From: Schlesneria sp. DSM 10557
GTDB taxonomy: Bacteria; Planctomycetota; Planctomycetia; Planctomycetales; Planctomycetaceae
DNA length: 64,000 bases
NCBI RefSeq assembly: GCF_041860085.1
Contig: NZ_CP124747.1
Location: forward strand, 3,038,001 to 3,102,000
Reading direction: 5' to 3'
Under the pieces are notes generated by a model, which made no database searches, had not been told where the DNA came from, and saw only the letters and a list, made by a program, of their open reading frames with translations. This document shows positions 8,209-18,017 of this stretch, piece after piece. Position numbers and translations under genes: made by a program. The stretch's first letter is position 1; every line of letters begins with the position of its first letter.

Positions 8209-10302
8209 TCAATGAGCGTCTGAGCTGGAAGAGTCTTCACCGAGCTTCCGCAGCATCTCTTTCAGGAATCGCGATGGCTTGGTGTTGTAACGCTTGCCCC
8301 ATTTCATACGTGTCTGGGCATAGCTGATCGTCAGCAAATCCTTCGCCCGCGTGATACCGACGTAGGCGAGTCGCCGTTCCTCTTCGATGGCCGAAGGATT
8401 GTTTTCCAGCTCATCCGTGATTGACCTCTTGTGAGGCAACAGCCCCTCTTCGAGCCCCACCAGATAGACATGAGGAAACTCCAGTCCCTTGGCACTGTGC
8501 AGCGTCATCAGCTTGACGGACGTCTGCTCCATCGAGTCGTCTTCGCCAAAGTTGCGGTCGTTGCCGTTCAGTGAGGACTGTTCAAGGAAATCGGAAAGTC
8601 CGGGACTTGGCGTACGTTCCTGATATTCCTGAAGGGCAGAAATACATTCGTCGAGCACCGCGGATCGAGCCAACTGCTGATCGGCCGCCGAATACTGCTT
8701 CTGGATTTCCCCTTCGTAGTCGATATCGTGAATCAGCGAGCGTAGCGTCTCAGCGAGATTGGCACCTGGGGCTTCGAAGCGCTGCTGATAATCGGCCAGC
8801 ATTCGACGGAAGTTATCGATCGCCGTCGCGGTCTTGGGCGAAATCTCTTTTTCCGCGACCGCGTCTGGAATGACCTGCCAGATTTTTCGTCCGCACTTCA
8901 CAGCGCGTGCCAGCACACGCTCGATCGATGTTTCGCCAATGCCCCGGCTGGGTGTGTTGATGATTCGCAGTAGTGACGTCTCGTCCGCAGGATTCGACAG
9001 CAGCTTGAGGTAGGCCATGATGTCCCGGACCTCTTTCCGGTCGAAGAACGACTGGCCGCCGATCAACTGATAAGGGACGCGCACGCGTCGCAGTTCCGAT
9101 TCAAACAAACGTGGCTGTTCGTTCGTTCGGAACAGGATGGCGATATCTTGCGGTGGAACCTTCAGATGGTTCACCAGATAGCTGATGTCCCGCACGACAC
9201 CTTCGGCTTCGGTCTGTTCGTCGGCGTAGGGCTTGATCAGCGGAGTGGGCCCCTCCTTGTGCGCAACCAGCGTCTTGTCGTGGCGACCCTGGTTGTGTTT
9301 CACCAACTGATTGGCCAGTCGAATGATTTCGCTCGTGCAGCGGTAGTTGTCCTGCAAACGGACGATTTTCGCCCCGGGAAACTGATTCTGAAAGTTGAGG
9401 ATGTGTTTGACCTCGGCACCGCGCCAGCCGTAGATCGATTGGTCATCGTCTCCCACCACGCAGATATTGCGGTGCGGCTTCACCAGTGCCGACACGATTT
9501 GAAACTGCATTTCATTCGTGTCCTGGTATTCGTCAATTTGAACCTGTTCGAACTTGGCCTGTTGGCGCTGCAGGACCTCGGGAAACTGCTCAAACAACTG
9601 CGACGTCAGCAGCAACAGATCGTCGAAATCGACCGCACCGGAGGCACGCAGGCTGAGCTGATAACGCCGGTAAGCCGAAGCGGCGAGGAACCCACGATCG
9701 TCATCGGAGTACTCGGTCGCCAGTTCGGGCAGCACCCCCACCATCTTCCACCGGCTGATCTGGGCCAGCAGATCCGCAGGCCGCAGCGCGGTTTCTGCGA
9801 CCTTGATGTCCCGCAGCGCCCGGCGCGCAGCAGACTCCTGATCACCACGATCGTAAATCACGAACTTACTGGGGTAGCCGAGGGCTTCGATCTCTTCGCG
9901 CAGGATTCGCACGCAGAGAGAGTGAAACGTCGAGATCACCGGTCGACTGCTCGGCCGCCGTCCCATGAAATGAGACATACGCTCGGCCATTTCCTTCGCC
10001 GCTTTATTCGTAAAGGTCACTGACAGGATCCGGCTGGCCTCGACGCCGTTGCGAATCAGTTCGGCCATGCGGAAGGTAATCACGCGGGTCTTACCCGTTC
10101 CAGCTCCCGCCAGTACCAGCAGCGGGCCACTCAAAGTCACCGCCGCATCCAGTTGCGACGCATTCAACTCCTTCAGAGTGGCCCCTGTGTACGGCTGTCG
10201 ACTTTGCGCAGGGGGACTGCTCGGCTTGGGGGGTGACGAGAAATTCCCCGGTTTCGGAGCTGCGGTACTGAGAAAAGGCGAATACGGTAACTGCGAAGAC
10301 AC
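8209..10302 (-). CDS. UvrD/PcrA/Rep-family superfamily 1 DNA helicase
   Basis: A 3'-5' DNA helicase of the UvrD/PcrA/Rep group, 697 residues, used in nucleotide excision repair, mismatch repair and replication restart. All main motifs are visible: Q motif/Walker A (LNASQLDAAV, AGAGTGKT near residue 68), motif Ia FTNKAAKEMAERM, motif II DEYQDTN, motif III GDDDQSIYGWRGAE, motif IV RLQDNYR, motif V LMTLHSAKGLEFPHVYLVGLEEG and motif VI EEERRLAYVGITRAK. About 40 Pro/Ser-rich residues precede the helicase core. The start is GTG at 10302 with AAGGATGGG just upstream. Which of uvrD, pcrA or rep it equals cannot be decided from sequence alone. Confidence 0.95.
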   Translation of the reverse strand: MSSQLPYSPFLSTAAPKPGNFSSPPKPSSPPAQSRQPYTGATLKELNASQLDAAVTLSGPLLVLAGAGTGKTRVITFRMAELIRNGVEASRILSVTFTNKAAKEMAERMSHFMGRRPSSRPVISTFHSLCVRILREEIEALGYPSKFVIYDRGDQESAARRALRDIKVAETALRPADLLAQISRWKMVGVLPELATEYSDDDRGFLAASAYRRYQLSLRASGAVDFDDLLLLTSQLFEQFPEVLQRQQAKFEQVQIDEYQDTNEMQFQIVSALVKPHRNICVVGDDDQSIYGWRGAEVKHILNFQNQFPGAKIVRLQDNYRCTSEIIRLANQLVKHNQGRHDKTLVAHKEGPTPLIKPYADEQTEAEGVVRDISYLVNHLKVPPQDIAILFRTNEQPRLFESELRRVRVPYQLIGGQSFFDRKEVRDIMAYLKLLSNPADETSLLRIINTPSRGIGETSIERVLARAVKCGRKIWQVIPDAVAEKEISPKTATAIDNFRRMLADYQQRFEAPGANLAETLRSLIHDIDYEGEIQKQYSAADQQLARSAVLDECISALQEYQERTPSPGLSDFLEQSSLNGNDRNFGEDDSMEQTSVKLMTLHSAKGLEFPHVYLVGLEEGLLPHKRSITDELENNPSAIEEERRLAYVGITRAKDLLTISYAQTRMKWGKRYNTKPSRFLKEMLRKLGEDSSSSDAH

Positions 10303-11394
10303 AGCCCATCCTTGAAAGAAAATTCAGACGAATCCAGCGACACGGCCGGGCCCCTGCCTCGGTCAGCCGAGCGGTCCATTCGACACCCGGCGTCACCGGC
10401 AGAGCGCGTCAGAGTACATCTATCCCGTACTGACTGTCCAGCACATCGTTTTACATCCTGTTTCGTCCCTCCGGTCGATGCAGCTTTTCTCAATCGCGCT
10501 GAATGAGCGAGTTCCGTCTGAAGTCGCAATGCCACTTCCTGGACAGCAGCTGACGAGCCAGCATTTTCCTCAATTTCAAGGAAAATCCCTGACGAATTTG
10601 CCATACCCCCTTCCCTCCCCCGTCCTTGAACAGCCTGAATCTCAATTCAGAAAGAGAGAAAAATCCTCGGGTTGCCGAGTTCGGAACTGCGGGAAGAGTC
10701 GGATGTCCGGGACGACAGAAGCTCCCGCTTATTGAATCTTCACTGATCGATCAGAATCTCACTCCAGCCATTCGGCGATAAACCCGGCCAGCGAAGCCCA
10801 GGCACTGGTACACAGGGATGGAACCTGAGCGGTCGCCCCCTGCCCTGATCCACGTGTTCTGCATTCCGTGTTCTGCTGTAGACCGGAACCGGACGGGCTT
10901 TTCTTTTGTCGATCGAACAGTCCTTTTCAGGCCCACGAGCCTGACACCTGTTCCGCTGATCGAACTGAAATATACCTCAGATCAAGAGACGCACGGCGGG
11001 GCAATACGGGAGTCCCGGACGGGCTCTTCAACAATCTTGGACCTGTCGGCAAAGTTTACCCGAGAGGGGCTTTCGTCGCGGATCGGCGGTCCTTGTGAAT
11101 TCGTGCGCATGAAACGATCAAACCACGACCTGAAACCGTCGAGAAATTGTAATGAGAATTGTAAACGGTGCACAAAACGGAACATCGACACCGTGCTGCC
11201 GGAGGCTGATCTGGTCATTACCCCTGTGACGCCCAGATCAAGAAATACGCGTGCTGCGAATTGCGAGTCATCGCAATCGCTCCCGGAAATTGTCAAGGAT
11301 TCGACACCTGAACCATCATTGGAAGATTACCTCGCTTTCCGGCCTATACGACAAACGCTGCTCGTTGCTTAGCCAGAAAGAGACGTCGCACTAG
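10303..11394. other. Long intergenic region, no gene supported
   Basis: About 1.1 kb between the helicase gene and the RND gene. ORFs of up to 184 codons exist on the plus strand but are rich in Arg, Ser and Pro, with no recognisable fold, as expected for chance frames. A small inverted repeat (CTGAATCTCAATTCAG) lies near 10637-10652. No RNA gene recognised. Confidence 0.4.
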
Positions 11395-13620
11395 ATGATA
11401 TCCCAATTCTATCGACGATACAGCGTCACAATCCTTTGGCTGGTAGGATTGAGCTTTCCGTGGCTGTGGTACCAGGCCGAACAGATGCCGGCCAACAACG
11501 ACATCGAAACCTGGCTTCCGCGCGAAACGCCAGTCCGCTTGCTCTATGAAGAGTTCAAGCAGGATTTCGGTGCGGAAGAGGTTCTGGTCATCGGCATCCC
11601 GCAAGAGCTGGTGACATCCAAGCTCGTGGAAGCATTCGCCAGCCGTATGGAACGGCTCGAGGGAATCCGCCACTGCTGGACACCCGACCGGATGACGGCG
11701 CGGATGCAGGAATTCGGTGTCGATGAAAAAGACGCACGCGAACGCCTGGACGGACTTCTCACGTCCAAATCAGGCGAGCTGATCGGCATTGTCGCTCAAT
11801 TGACTGACTGGGGGATCAAGAACCGGGCCCAGGTCGTTGAAGACACCAAAGAGACACTCACCTACTGTCAACTTCCCCTCGAATCGGTAGCACTGACAGG
11901 TGCCCCCGTGATCGTGACGGAACTCGATCGCCTCGGCAGTCAGAAGACCAGTCGTCAGTTCTTTTTACTCACCATCGGTATCAGCCTCGGCCTGCTGTAC
12001 TACTCATTCGGCCACTGGGGATTGTCGCTCGCAGTGCTGGGAACAGCGCTGTGGGGGATCTTCCTGAACCAGACCATCATGTGCTTCATGGGTGGCGAGA
12101 TGAACTTCATCATGGGCTCGCTGTCCGTGATGGTCATGATCTTCACCCTGTCGATCTCGGTTCACGTTGTCAGCTACTACGATTCCGCCCATAAAGAGGG
12201 CCATCCCGAGCCGCTGACCGCCGCGATCGTCGAATCATTCAATCCCTGTATGCTGTCGACGCTCACGACCCTGATGGGCCTGATCTCACTCAACGTCAGC
12301 ACCATCCTTCCGGTCAGCCAGTTCGGCTACGCAGCCGCCTGCGGCGCGGTTGTCGCGCTGATCGTCGGGCTGGGGATCACCCCGGCACTGCTGACGGTCA
12401 TGCCCCATTGCATGGTCCGCTCCGTGCGGTACCGAATCAATTTCCGCTGGTGGGGTTCACAAGTGGCCGCCCATCGCGGACTGGCCCTCGGCGGAGCTGC
12501 CATACTGCTTGGCATCACGTTTCTGGGCATCCTGAAGTTGGAACCCAGCATCAATCCGACTGAATTTTTGCCCCGCAACAGCAAGATTTTGTCTGACCTG
12601 CGTCGTATCCAATCCGACTTGACCAACGTCGATTCGATCGAAGCTGTTGTTGACCTGGGGGGCGAAAAGCTCGCCTTCATGGACCAGCTCCAGAAGATTC
12701 GCACAATTGAAGCCAAGATTGCCGCCCACCCCGGTGTCCGGCATACGCTGTCACTGGCGACGTTCTTCCCCGAAGAAATGCCAGACAGCACCATGGCTGC
12801 CGCGCGAATTCTGGGTCACGCCAAGTCGTACTCAGGCGAAGAGGGCTTTGTCGCCGCCCGCCAGAGACTCTGGAGAATCTCAGCCCGAATTCGCCATGAC
12901 TCGGGCCTCAATCCGGTCGAAGTCCTGAATCAGTTGACCGAGCAGCTCGCCGACGAGCCGCTCCATTTCACAGGTCTGACCCCGCTGCTCAAGAATGCTC
13001 AGCAGGAAATTTTCGACGGGTTCTGGGAAAGCTTTACCGCCGCCTGTCTCACCATTTCGATCGTGATGATTCTTTCCTTGCGTTCTGTGGTCGCCGGTAT
13101 CGTCGCCATGATTCCGAATATTATTCCGATCTGGCTGGTGTTCGGGAGCGTCGGTTTCCTGGGAATGCCCGTGGATATCGGCATGATGATGACCGGCAGT
13201 ATCGCGTTGGGAATCTCTGTCGACTGCACCTTCCACTTCCTCGTGAAATACCAGGCAGCATACCGGAATGGAGCCAGCTCAAAAGAAGCCGTGCTGCAAT
13301 CGCTTGAGCACTCCGGCGAACCGATGCTGGATTCCACCTTGATCTCGGCACTGGGTATGCTGGCCCTCTGTTTCAGCAGCTTCGCACCAACGGCCCGATT
13401 CGGCTGTCTGATGGCCTCGCAGATGCTGGCTTCCCTCTTGGGCGAACTCGTCATTCTGCCTGCGATGCTGTGCTGTCGCCCCGGCCTGCGACGGCAAACC
13501 GCTCCCGAAGCGGCAAATGAACCTGCCCCCGCCAGCAAGCTGGAATCGGTTCCGCAGATTCACCCGTTTCCTGCAGAACTGCCTGCCCCATCTCGCCGAG
13601 CCCGAGCGGTGGCACGCTAA
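11395..13620 (+). CDS. RND-superfamily exporter (MMPL / HAE3 type)
   Basis: A 741-residue inner-membrane transporter with the internally duplicated RND plan: a first helix (ILWLVGLSFPWLWYQ), a large extracytoplasmic loop, then a bundle of five or more helices (about residues 190-345), a second loop, and a second bundle (about residues 545-690). The segments LSISVHVVSYYDSA and GSIALGISVDCTFHFLVKYQAA are the paired TM4/TM10-like helices; the second has the GISVD aspartate expected for proton relay. The size and lack of HAE1-type docking loops point to the MMPL/HAE3/sterol-sensing group, which moves lipids, hopanoids or similar hydrophobic compounds. Substrate unknown; no adaptor or outer-membrane gene is adjacent. 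Confidence 0.9.
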   Translation: MISQFYRRYSVTILWLVGLSFPWLWYQAEQMPANNDIETWLPRETPVRLLYEEFKQDFGAEEVLVIGIPQELVTSKLVEAFASRMERLEGIRHCWTPDRMTARMQEFGVDEKDARERLDGLLTSKSGELIGIVAQLTDWGIKNRAQVVEDTKETLTYCQLPLESVALTGAPVIVTELDRLGSQKTSRQFFLLTIGISLGLLYYSFGHWGLSLAVLGTALWGIFLNQTIMCFMGGEMNFIMGSLSVMVMIFTLSISVHVVSYYDSAHKEGHPEPLTAAIVESFNPCMLSTLTTLMGLISLNVSTILPVSQFGYAAACGAVVALIVGLGITPALLTVMPHCMVRSVRYRINFRWWGSQVAAHRGLALGGAAILLGITFLGILKLEPSINPTEFLPRNSKILSDLRRIQSDLTNVDSIEAVVDLGGEKLAFMDQLQKIRTIEAKIAAHPGVRHTLSLATFFPEEMPDSTMAAARILGHAKSYSGEEGFVAARQRLWRISARIRHDSGLNPVEVLNQLTEQLADEPLHFTGLTPLLKNAQQEIFDGFWESFTAACLTISIVMILSLRSVVAGIVAMIPNIIPIWLVFGSVGFLGMPVDIGMMMTGSIALGISVDCTFHFLVKYQAAYRNGASSKEAVLQSLEHSGEPMLDSTLISALGMLALCFSSFAPTARFGCLMASQMLASLLGELVILPAMLCCRPGLRRQTAPEAANEPAPASKLESVPQIHPFPAELPAPSRRARAVAR

Positions 13621-14406
13621 TCCCCTTCGACGCTGTCACGACTCCGTTCCCTCTCCTCGCGATGACCGAGTGAGGGAACAGAGTCGTCAGGTGTGCTCAG
13701 GTCCCTCGCCCCTCTCTTCACGGGCGAGTCGAACCAGGCGCTGACCGAACGAGTCGCCGTCGAGGTTTCCTCCCGACCGACGCGCAATCGGGCTCAACGT
13801 TCTCCGGACCGTTCCTCGCGCCGAATCCTGACGGAGGTAACGACGCCCTCTCTCACAGTCAGTGGCCTGCAGCGCGTCAAAGTTCAGGCCGGCTTGCTGG
13901 TAACTTGAACGGCTCAGCGGTGCGCTGACTAACACATTCGTCTGCTTGCATGCGTCGAATCGTCACCCTCTTAATGAGCGGCCCATGGCCTTACGCTCAA
14001 AAACAAGACACCACTCGCCGGCACGCCGCCTGCCCCATCTCCAGTCCCACGAAGAGGATATGGCGTCCAGAGAACGGACGGATCAAAACTGTCGCCGACT
14101 TGCGCAGCTCTTTAAGCGACTCACTTCGCATCTGCTGATCGCTTAATTTTTCAATATGATTGTCGCTGGAAGCGACAAACATATTGGACACCCGTCCTTT
14201 TTGTCAGAGAATCAATGTTGAGCAAACCGAAGTTCAGGAATTTTCCCCTTTCGATTCGCTTCATTTTTTATAACCTCACGCATAAAACCAAAAAGTAGGT
14301 GACAAAGGCGCACGCCTGACCAGTTTCCTCTAAAATCTCACAGACATCGCGACAGGAGCTCAGTCACGACGTCTCAATTCACACTTATCCTCAGGCTTCG
14401 ATTCCG
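13621..14406. other. Intergenic region with a hairpin, no gene supported
   Basis: About 790 bases between the RND exporter and a membrane-protein gene. Only short, Arg/Ser-rich chance ORFs are present. A long imperfect hairpin lies at 14153-14185 (separate entry). The part from about 14200 to 14310 is AT-richer than its surroundings and may carry the promoter of the downstream gene. Confidence 0.4.
14153..14185. repeat. Hairpin-forming inverted repeat
   Basis: Arms 14153-14167 and 14171-14185 pair at 14 of 15 positions (one A/A mismatch) around a 3-base GGA loop. A CTTAATTTTT run lies just before it, so it could terminate minus-strand transcription, although no minus-strand gene is nearby. 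It could equally be an operator or RNA structure upstream of the gene at 14407. Confidence 0.5.
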
Positions 14407-15057
14407 ATGACCCCGGTCGCCAGCTTTTCGTCCCTCCCAGTCCTTAATGAACTCGTCACCAAGGTGAGGTGGCGTCCCGAGATCGGAGATCCGGACCTCT
14501 TGAGCTGGACCATCACCATCAGCCATCTGGTCGCAGGATTAATCTGCCTGAGAATCGGCTTTCAGCGTTTCCAAGGGACGCCCCTTAAGGGCCAGTCTGC
14601 TTTGCAGTGGGTTTGGCTGATGCTGGGCTTCAGTCTGATCTTTTTTGGATTGAACAAACAACTGGATCTACAAATACTTCTGACAGAGGTCGGACGCATT
14701 CTCGCCAGAGATGCGGGCTTCTTCGAGAAGCGAAAAACCATTCAGGCGATCTTCGTTGCCGTGTTTGCCACAGCCTCGACGATCTTCGTGTTTGGACAAC
14801 TGTACTTCACGCGACATCGCCTGCATGAGTTCGGATTCGCGCTGCTGGGGATGATGTGCCTCGTCGCGTTCGCCATTATTCGTGCCGCCACGTTCTACCA
14901 TCTGGAAAGATATGTGAACCGTCTGCCATTTAACGGCTCCTATTTGAACGCGGCGCTCGAACTGGGTGGCTCGCTTCTTGTCTCGCTCGGCGCTGTCCTC
15001 GCCCTGCGTCGCACCGCCAACGGGTCGAACGCCCCCTCTACTGCCACCGCGCGCTAA
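14407..15057 (+). CDS. Hypothetical integral membrane protein
   Basis: A 216-residue protein with about five to six hydrophobic helices: TITISHLVAGLICLRIGF, WVWLMLGFSLIFFGL, TIQAIFVAVFATASTIFVFG, FGFALLGMMCLVAFAIIRAATF and ALELGGSLLVSLGAVLAL. The FFGLNKQLDLQ motif after the second helix recurs in uncharacterised bacterial membrane proteins of similar plan. The last 15 residues are Ser/Thr/Ala-rich. No catalytic motif is visible, so function is unknown. It appears to be a single-gene unit. Confidence 0.75.
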   Translation: MTPVASFSSLPVLNELVTKVRWRPEIGDPDLLSWTITISHLVAGLICLRIGFQRFQGTPLKGQSALQWVWLMLGFSLIFFGLNKQLDLQILLTEVGRILARDAGFFEKRKTIQAIFVAVFATASTIFVFGQLYFTRHRLHEFGFALLGMMCLVAFAIIRAATFYHLERYVNRLPFNGSYLNAALELGGSLLVSLGAVLALRRTANGSNAPSTATAR

Positions 15058-15563
15058 ACACGCCTCATTTGCGGCGGAAATCATGCTGACGGGCTCTCGT
15101 TCTTTGGCTCGACAGGCATTTCCACTCCCGTTCCGCGTGGCATGAGCTATTCCGAACGGAACTAAAACGAGGGTACATGCGGGCTGCAGACAGTATCGTC
15201 AGGTTCCATTTGATGCCTTCCGTCGGTTCAGCAGGCCGCCTCAGACAGCAATTCCGTTTGGACAGCAATCGTCAAGACACGGCACCTGGAATTACTTCCT
15301 GCAGTAAGCCACTTCACTGATAGATTTGCTCACCGCGAAAGTCGTAGCAAAAAATTCAATTTCCGCTTCAGTCGCGACCATTCAGAACAAAGAAGGGTGG
15401 CGCATCGAAAACCCGGCCGGCGTTACTGCGGAAAAGGATAACACCGACCGGGTCTCATTGGGGTTTCCCCCGCAGATGATGCTGCTGCAGTCCGCGGCCA
15501 AAGCAGCGCGCGACTCGAAAGCCCACCGTCATCGGTGACCACAGAACAGAGAGACGTATTCGG
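15058..15563. other. Intergenic region between convergent genes, no gene seen
   Basis: About 500 bases between the ends of two convergent genes. Short frames on both strands look random. I see no clear terminator hairpin with a T-tract. Confidence 0.4.
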
Positions 15564-16409
15564 TCAACTGGCAGAAAGCACTTCCGCGCGGCAGGCGCCG
15601 TGCACCTCGGCCAGGAACTCGCTGATCAGGAGATGGGGAGCGATGGCGGTTGGAGGGAGGGAGTCAGTGGGCAGCTTATTTATTCGCACTCGACAGGCGT
15701 GCGCTCGCACCGGATCGACGCCAGCCTCGTAGAGAAAGGCCAGTCGCTCTAAACAGCATCGGCACTCGATCTGGTCCAGTTGCGACGCAGACAGATCACG
15801 AACCCACTCCAGCGCCCCGGAAAGATCGCCCGTCTCGGCGACGATCTTCGCAAGTCCCAGTCGATAGATCGCCTTTTCGGGTGCCAGCGAGATTGCCCGC
15901 TTCATGACCGACATTACCAGCGAGGCCGTCGCACCGCTTCGAGCCAGATAGTAGCCAAATTCGTAGACAGATTGGGCATGGTCGGACTGCATCGCGACCA
16001 CGCGACGGGCGACTTCCAGGGCTCGAGGCGATTCGTTCAGCGAATCCAGCCGCGAAGCACAATAACGAAGAATATCCGCAGGGACTTCCGGACCGTTGGC
16101 GACAGACGCATAAATATCGCGTGCATCACGGTACACGCCCGACTGCAGGTAGCAATCCGCGAGAGCACACCAGGTTGACGGGCGAAGCGGTACAAAGAGC
16201 ATCGCTCGCTCCAGCCGACGACGCCCGGCAAAATAGTTCTGGGCTGCGTGTTCGAACAGGCCCGCCACCTCGCACAACCTGCCGTTCTCGGTATCAGCAG
16301 CCCAAGCCTCTCCCGCCAGACGGGCCGCTTCGCCCCACTGACGCGCCCTCGCCAGTGCAATCAACTGCTCCAGCAACCCAATTCCAATCTTCGCCGTCTC
16401 AGCTTTCAT
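15564..16409 (-). CDS. Tetratricopeptide-repeat protein
   Basis: A protein of about 281 residues composed almost entirely of paired helices with TPR-like spacing, for example WCALADCYLQSGVYRDARDIY, followed by SVYEFGYYLARSGATASLV and IYRLGLAKIVAETGDLSGALEW. No signal peptide, so probably cytoplasmic, acting as a protein-interaction scaffold; the partner is unknown. ATG at 16409 is the simplest start, but an in-frame ATG at 16478 would add 23 residues. The probable promoter at 16521-16550 contains a perfect palindrome, suggesting that this gene is repressor-controlled. Confidence 0.78.
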   Translation of the reverse strand: MKAETAKIGIGLLEQLIALARARQWGEAARLAGEAWAADTENGRLCEVAGLFEHAAQNYFAGRRRLERAMLFVPLRPSTWCALADCYLQSGVYRDARDIYASVANGPEVPADILRYCASRLDSLNESPRALEVARRVVAMQSDHAQSVYEFGYYLARSGATASLVMSVMKRAISLAPEKAIYRLGLAKIVAETGDLSGALEWVRDLSASQLDQIECRCCLERLAFLYEAGVDPVRAHACRVRINKLPTDSLPPTAIAPHLLISEFLAEVHGACRAEVLSAS

Positions 16410-16945
16410 GGTACATTTCCCACGCTTGATTTGAGGCACTTGCGAGAAAACAGACGAATGCTGACGGGCGGTCAGCATGGTTCGAGGTGAGGGCTGGCTC
16501 GCATCGGTCAAAGCTGGCTGGCATAACCTGAGACTGAGTCTCAGTGTCAATATATTAACCTTCGAGCCACCGATTGCAAGCGGAAAATGCGATTCGCCCC
16601 TGACCAGCGATGGCAGACCCCCATCAGACAGTAACTGCGGCGTGAGTCAGGACAAGAACCTCACAGACTGCCTGACCGAGCCGAACAGCTCACAGCAAGA
16701 ACCACCCCTCGCCCGGTGCTATGCGCAAAGGAATCCCTGATGGAAGCAGCCTGGACCTGCATAGATCTGCAGGAGAGAGAGACTCAAGGTCGGTAAGAGA
16801 TGACCTGATCGAAGGGGGGGGGGATGAGAGCACCCCACCTGTCAAACAACTGTTGGCTCGCGCGGGCGAACAGCAGTCCCGCTGATCAACACCACAACGC
16901 GACGAAGCTCACAATACACCCCGATACTTCATCGGACGTAAAAAA
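16410..16945. other. Intergenic region upstream of the TPR gene
   Basis: About 540 bases. It holds the palindromic promoter at 16521-16550 and, further away, a run of ten G residues at 16814-16823 followed directly by ATG. The ORFs beginning near 16824 look random and partly overlap the tRNA gene. No other gene is supported. Confidence 0.45.
16521..16550 (-). promoter_or_regulatory. Putative repressor-controlled promoter of the TPR gene
   Basis: On the minus strand a consensus -35 box TTGACA (16550-16545) is followed by a perfect palindrome CTGAGACT-C-AGTCTCAG (16544-16528, 17 bases), then a weak -10-like GGTTAT or GTTATG. AT-rich sequence (TTAATATA) lies upstream of the -35. The core TGAGACT-N-AGTCTCA has the 7-1-7 symmetry of Fur/PerR/Zur-family boxes and matches the TGATAAT-N-ATTATCA consensus at 10 of 14 arm positions. 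The -10 match is poor, so the promoter call is tentative; the palindrome itself is certain. Confidence 0.6.
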
Positions 16946-17019
16946 TGTTCCCGGCTGGAGTCGAACCAGCAACCTTCGGCTTCGGAGGCCGACGCTCTAT
17001 CCAATTGAGCTACGGAAAC
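16946..17019 (-). tRNA. tRNA-Arg (anticodon CCG)
   Basis: A 74-base cloverleaf on the minus strand: acceptor GTTTCCG/CGGGAAC (one T-G pair), D arm GCTC/GAGC with a 9-base loop, anticodon stem TCGGC/GCCGA with loop CTCCGAA giving anticodon CCG, 5-base variable loop, and T arm GCTGG/CCAGC with loop TTCGACT. Discriminator base A; CCA is not encoded. A run of T residues follows the 3' end and may help termination. Confidence 0.95.
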
Positions 17020-17237
17020 TTGCAGGATTTGCCCGCATCAAGCGCGAGCGGCGGGTGGCATGAGCCACTGAAGACGGCCGCCCCCCTCGCATCTGCGATC
17101 CCCAGATTATGCGGCTTTCGCGATTGAAAACAAGCGCTCCGGGGAAATCGGAGGTTTGCTTGTATCTACAGGGTGAACTGCAATACTGCACGCGCCGTTA
17201 TTGAACACCCCTTTCCCGTTGAAACAAGGACAGAGAC

Positions 17238-17750
17238 ATGAAGCGAATCGGTGCGACGAAGCTCAAAGGAAATCCCGTCGACCTCAAGGGGCGCGCGCTC
17301 GTCGTGGGGGACCAGGCTCCCGATTTCTGCCTGCAGGACAACACGCTGGCCAACGTCACTCTCGCATCCAGTGCCGGCAAGACACGAATCATTGCCACGA
17401 TTCCCTCGCTCGACACCCCTGTCTGCCACCTCGAAACCAAGCGGTTCAACGAAGAAGCCAAGAAACTCACAAACACGGAAGTGCTGGTGGTTTCAATGGA
17501 TCTTCCGTTCGGTGCAAAACGCTGGTGTGGCGCGGAAGGGATCGACACGGTCAAAACACTGAGCGCTCACCGCTGCACAGAGTTCGGCAGTGACTACGGC
17601 GTACTGATTTCCGGCGGCCCACTGGATCGCTGCTTCGCTCGAGCAATTTTCGTGATCAATTCCGCAGACAAAATTGCCTACGTCGAATACGTCAGCGAAA
17701 TCTCCGAGCACCCCAACTACGAAGCAGCGCTCGCCGCAGCCAAAGGCTGA
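17238..17750 (+). CDS. tpx: Thiol peroxidase (atypical 2-Cys peroxiredoxin, Tpx)
   Basis: A 170-residue peroxiredoxin of the Tpx subfamily that reduces H2O2 and organic hydroperoxides with thioredoxin. The peroxidatic cysteine is in SLDTPVCHLETKRFNEEA and the resolving cysteine in KRWCGAEGI, the two-cysteine arrangement specific for Tpx. The N-terminal LKGRALVVGDQAPDFCLQDN and C-terminal YVEYVSEISEHPNYEAAL segments also match the family in order and length (usually about 165-170). The ATG is preceded by AAGGACAGAGAC. The gene stands alone, divergent from tRNA-Arg; I see no obvious oxidant-sensor operator. Confidence 0.96.
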   Translation: MKRIGATKLKGNPVDLKGRALVVGDQAPDFCLQDNTLANVTLASSAGKTRIIATIPSLDTPVCHLETKRFNEEAKKLTNTEVLVVSMDLPFGAKRWCGAEGIDTVKTLSAHRCTEFGSDYGVLISGGPLDRCFARAIFVINSADKIAYVEYVSEISEHPNYEAALAAAKG

Positions 17751-18017
17751 TCCGACAGGCTTCAGTACCGCGCCCCCCCTCGCCGCAGCGCCCGCTCAGG
17801 GTGCTATCAAGCGAGACAAGGAGGAATCCGCCGAAGCAAAAACGACTCCCGAAGATTTGGCTCTGTCCGATGTGATGAAGTCCCGCTGAATCCGTATTTG
17901 CGCAGAGACAGACTTCGGGTAAGTTTTCGCCCAGAATCACTGGAGTGGCTCTGCAGCGGGTGGAACCCGCCTGCAGCCATTCCGGAGCATAATGCAGAAA
18001 TCACGAAAGGATTTGCG

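Noticed and set aside
9148-10023. A 291-codon plus-strand frame within the helicase gene
   Set aside because: Antisense shadow of the helicase gene; its composition is explained by the reverse complement of conserved motifs.
10818-11372. A 184-codon plus-strand frame in the long gap before the RND gene
   Set aside because: Rich in Arg, Ser and Thr with no periodic structure or ribosome-binding site; likely chance.
16946-17019. tRNA-Arg as an integration site for a mobile element
   Set aside because: No integrase gene and no repeated tRNA 3' end were found nearby.
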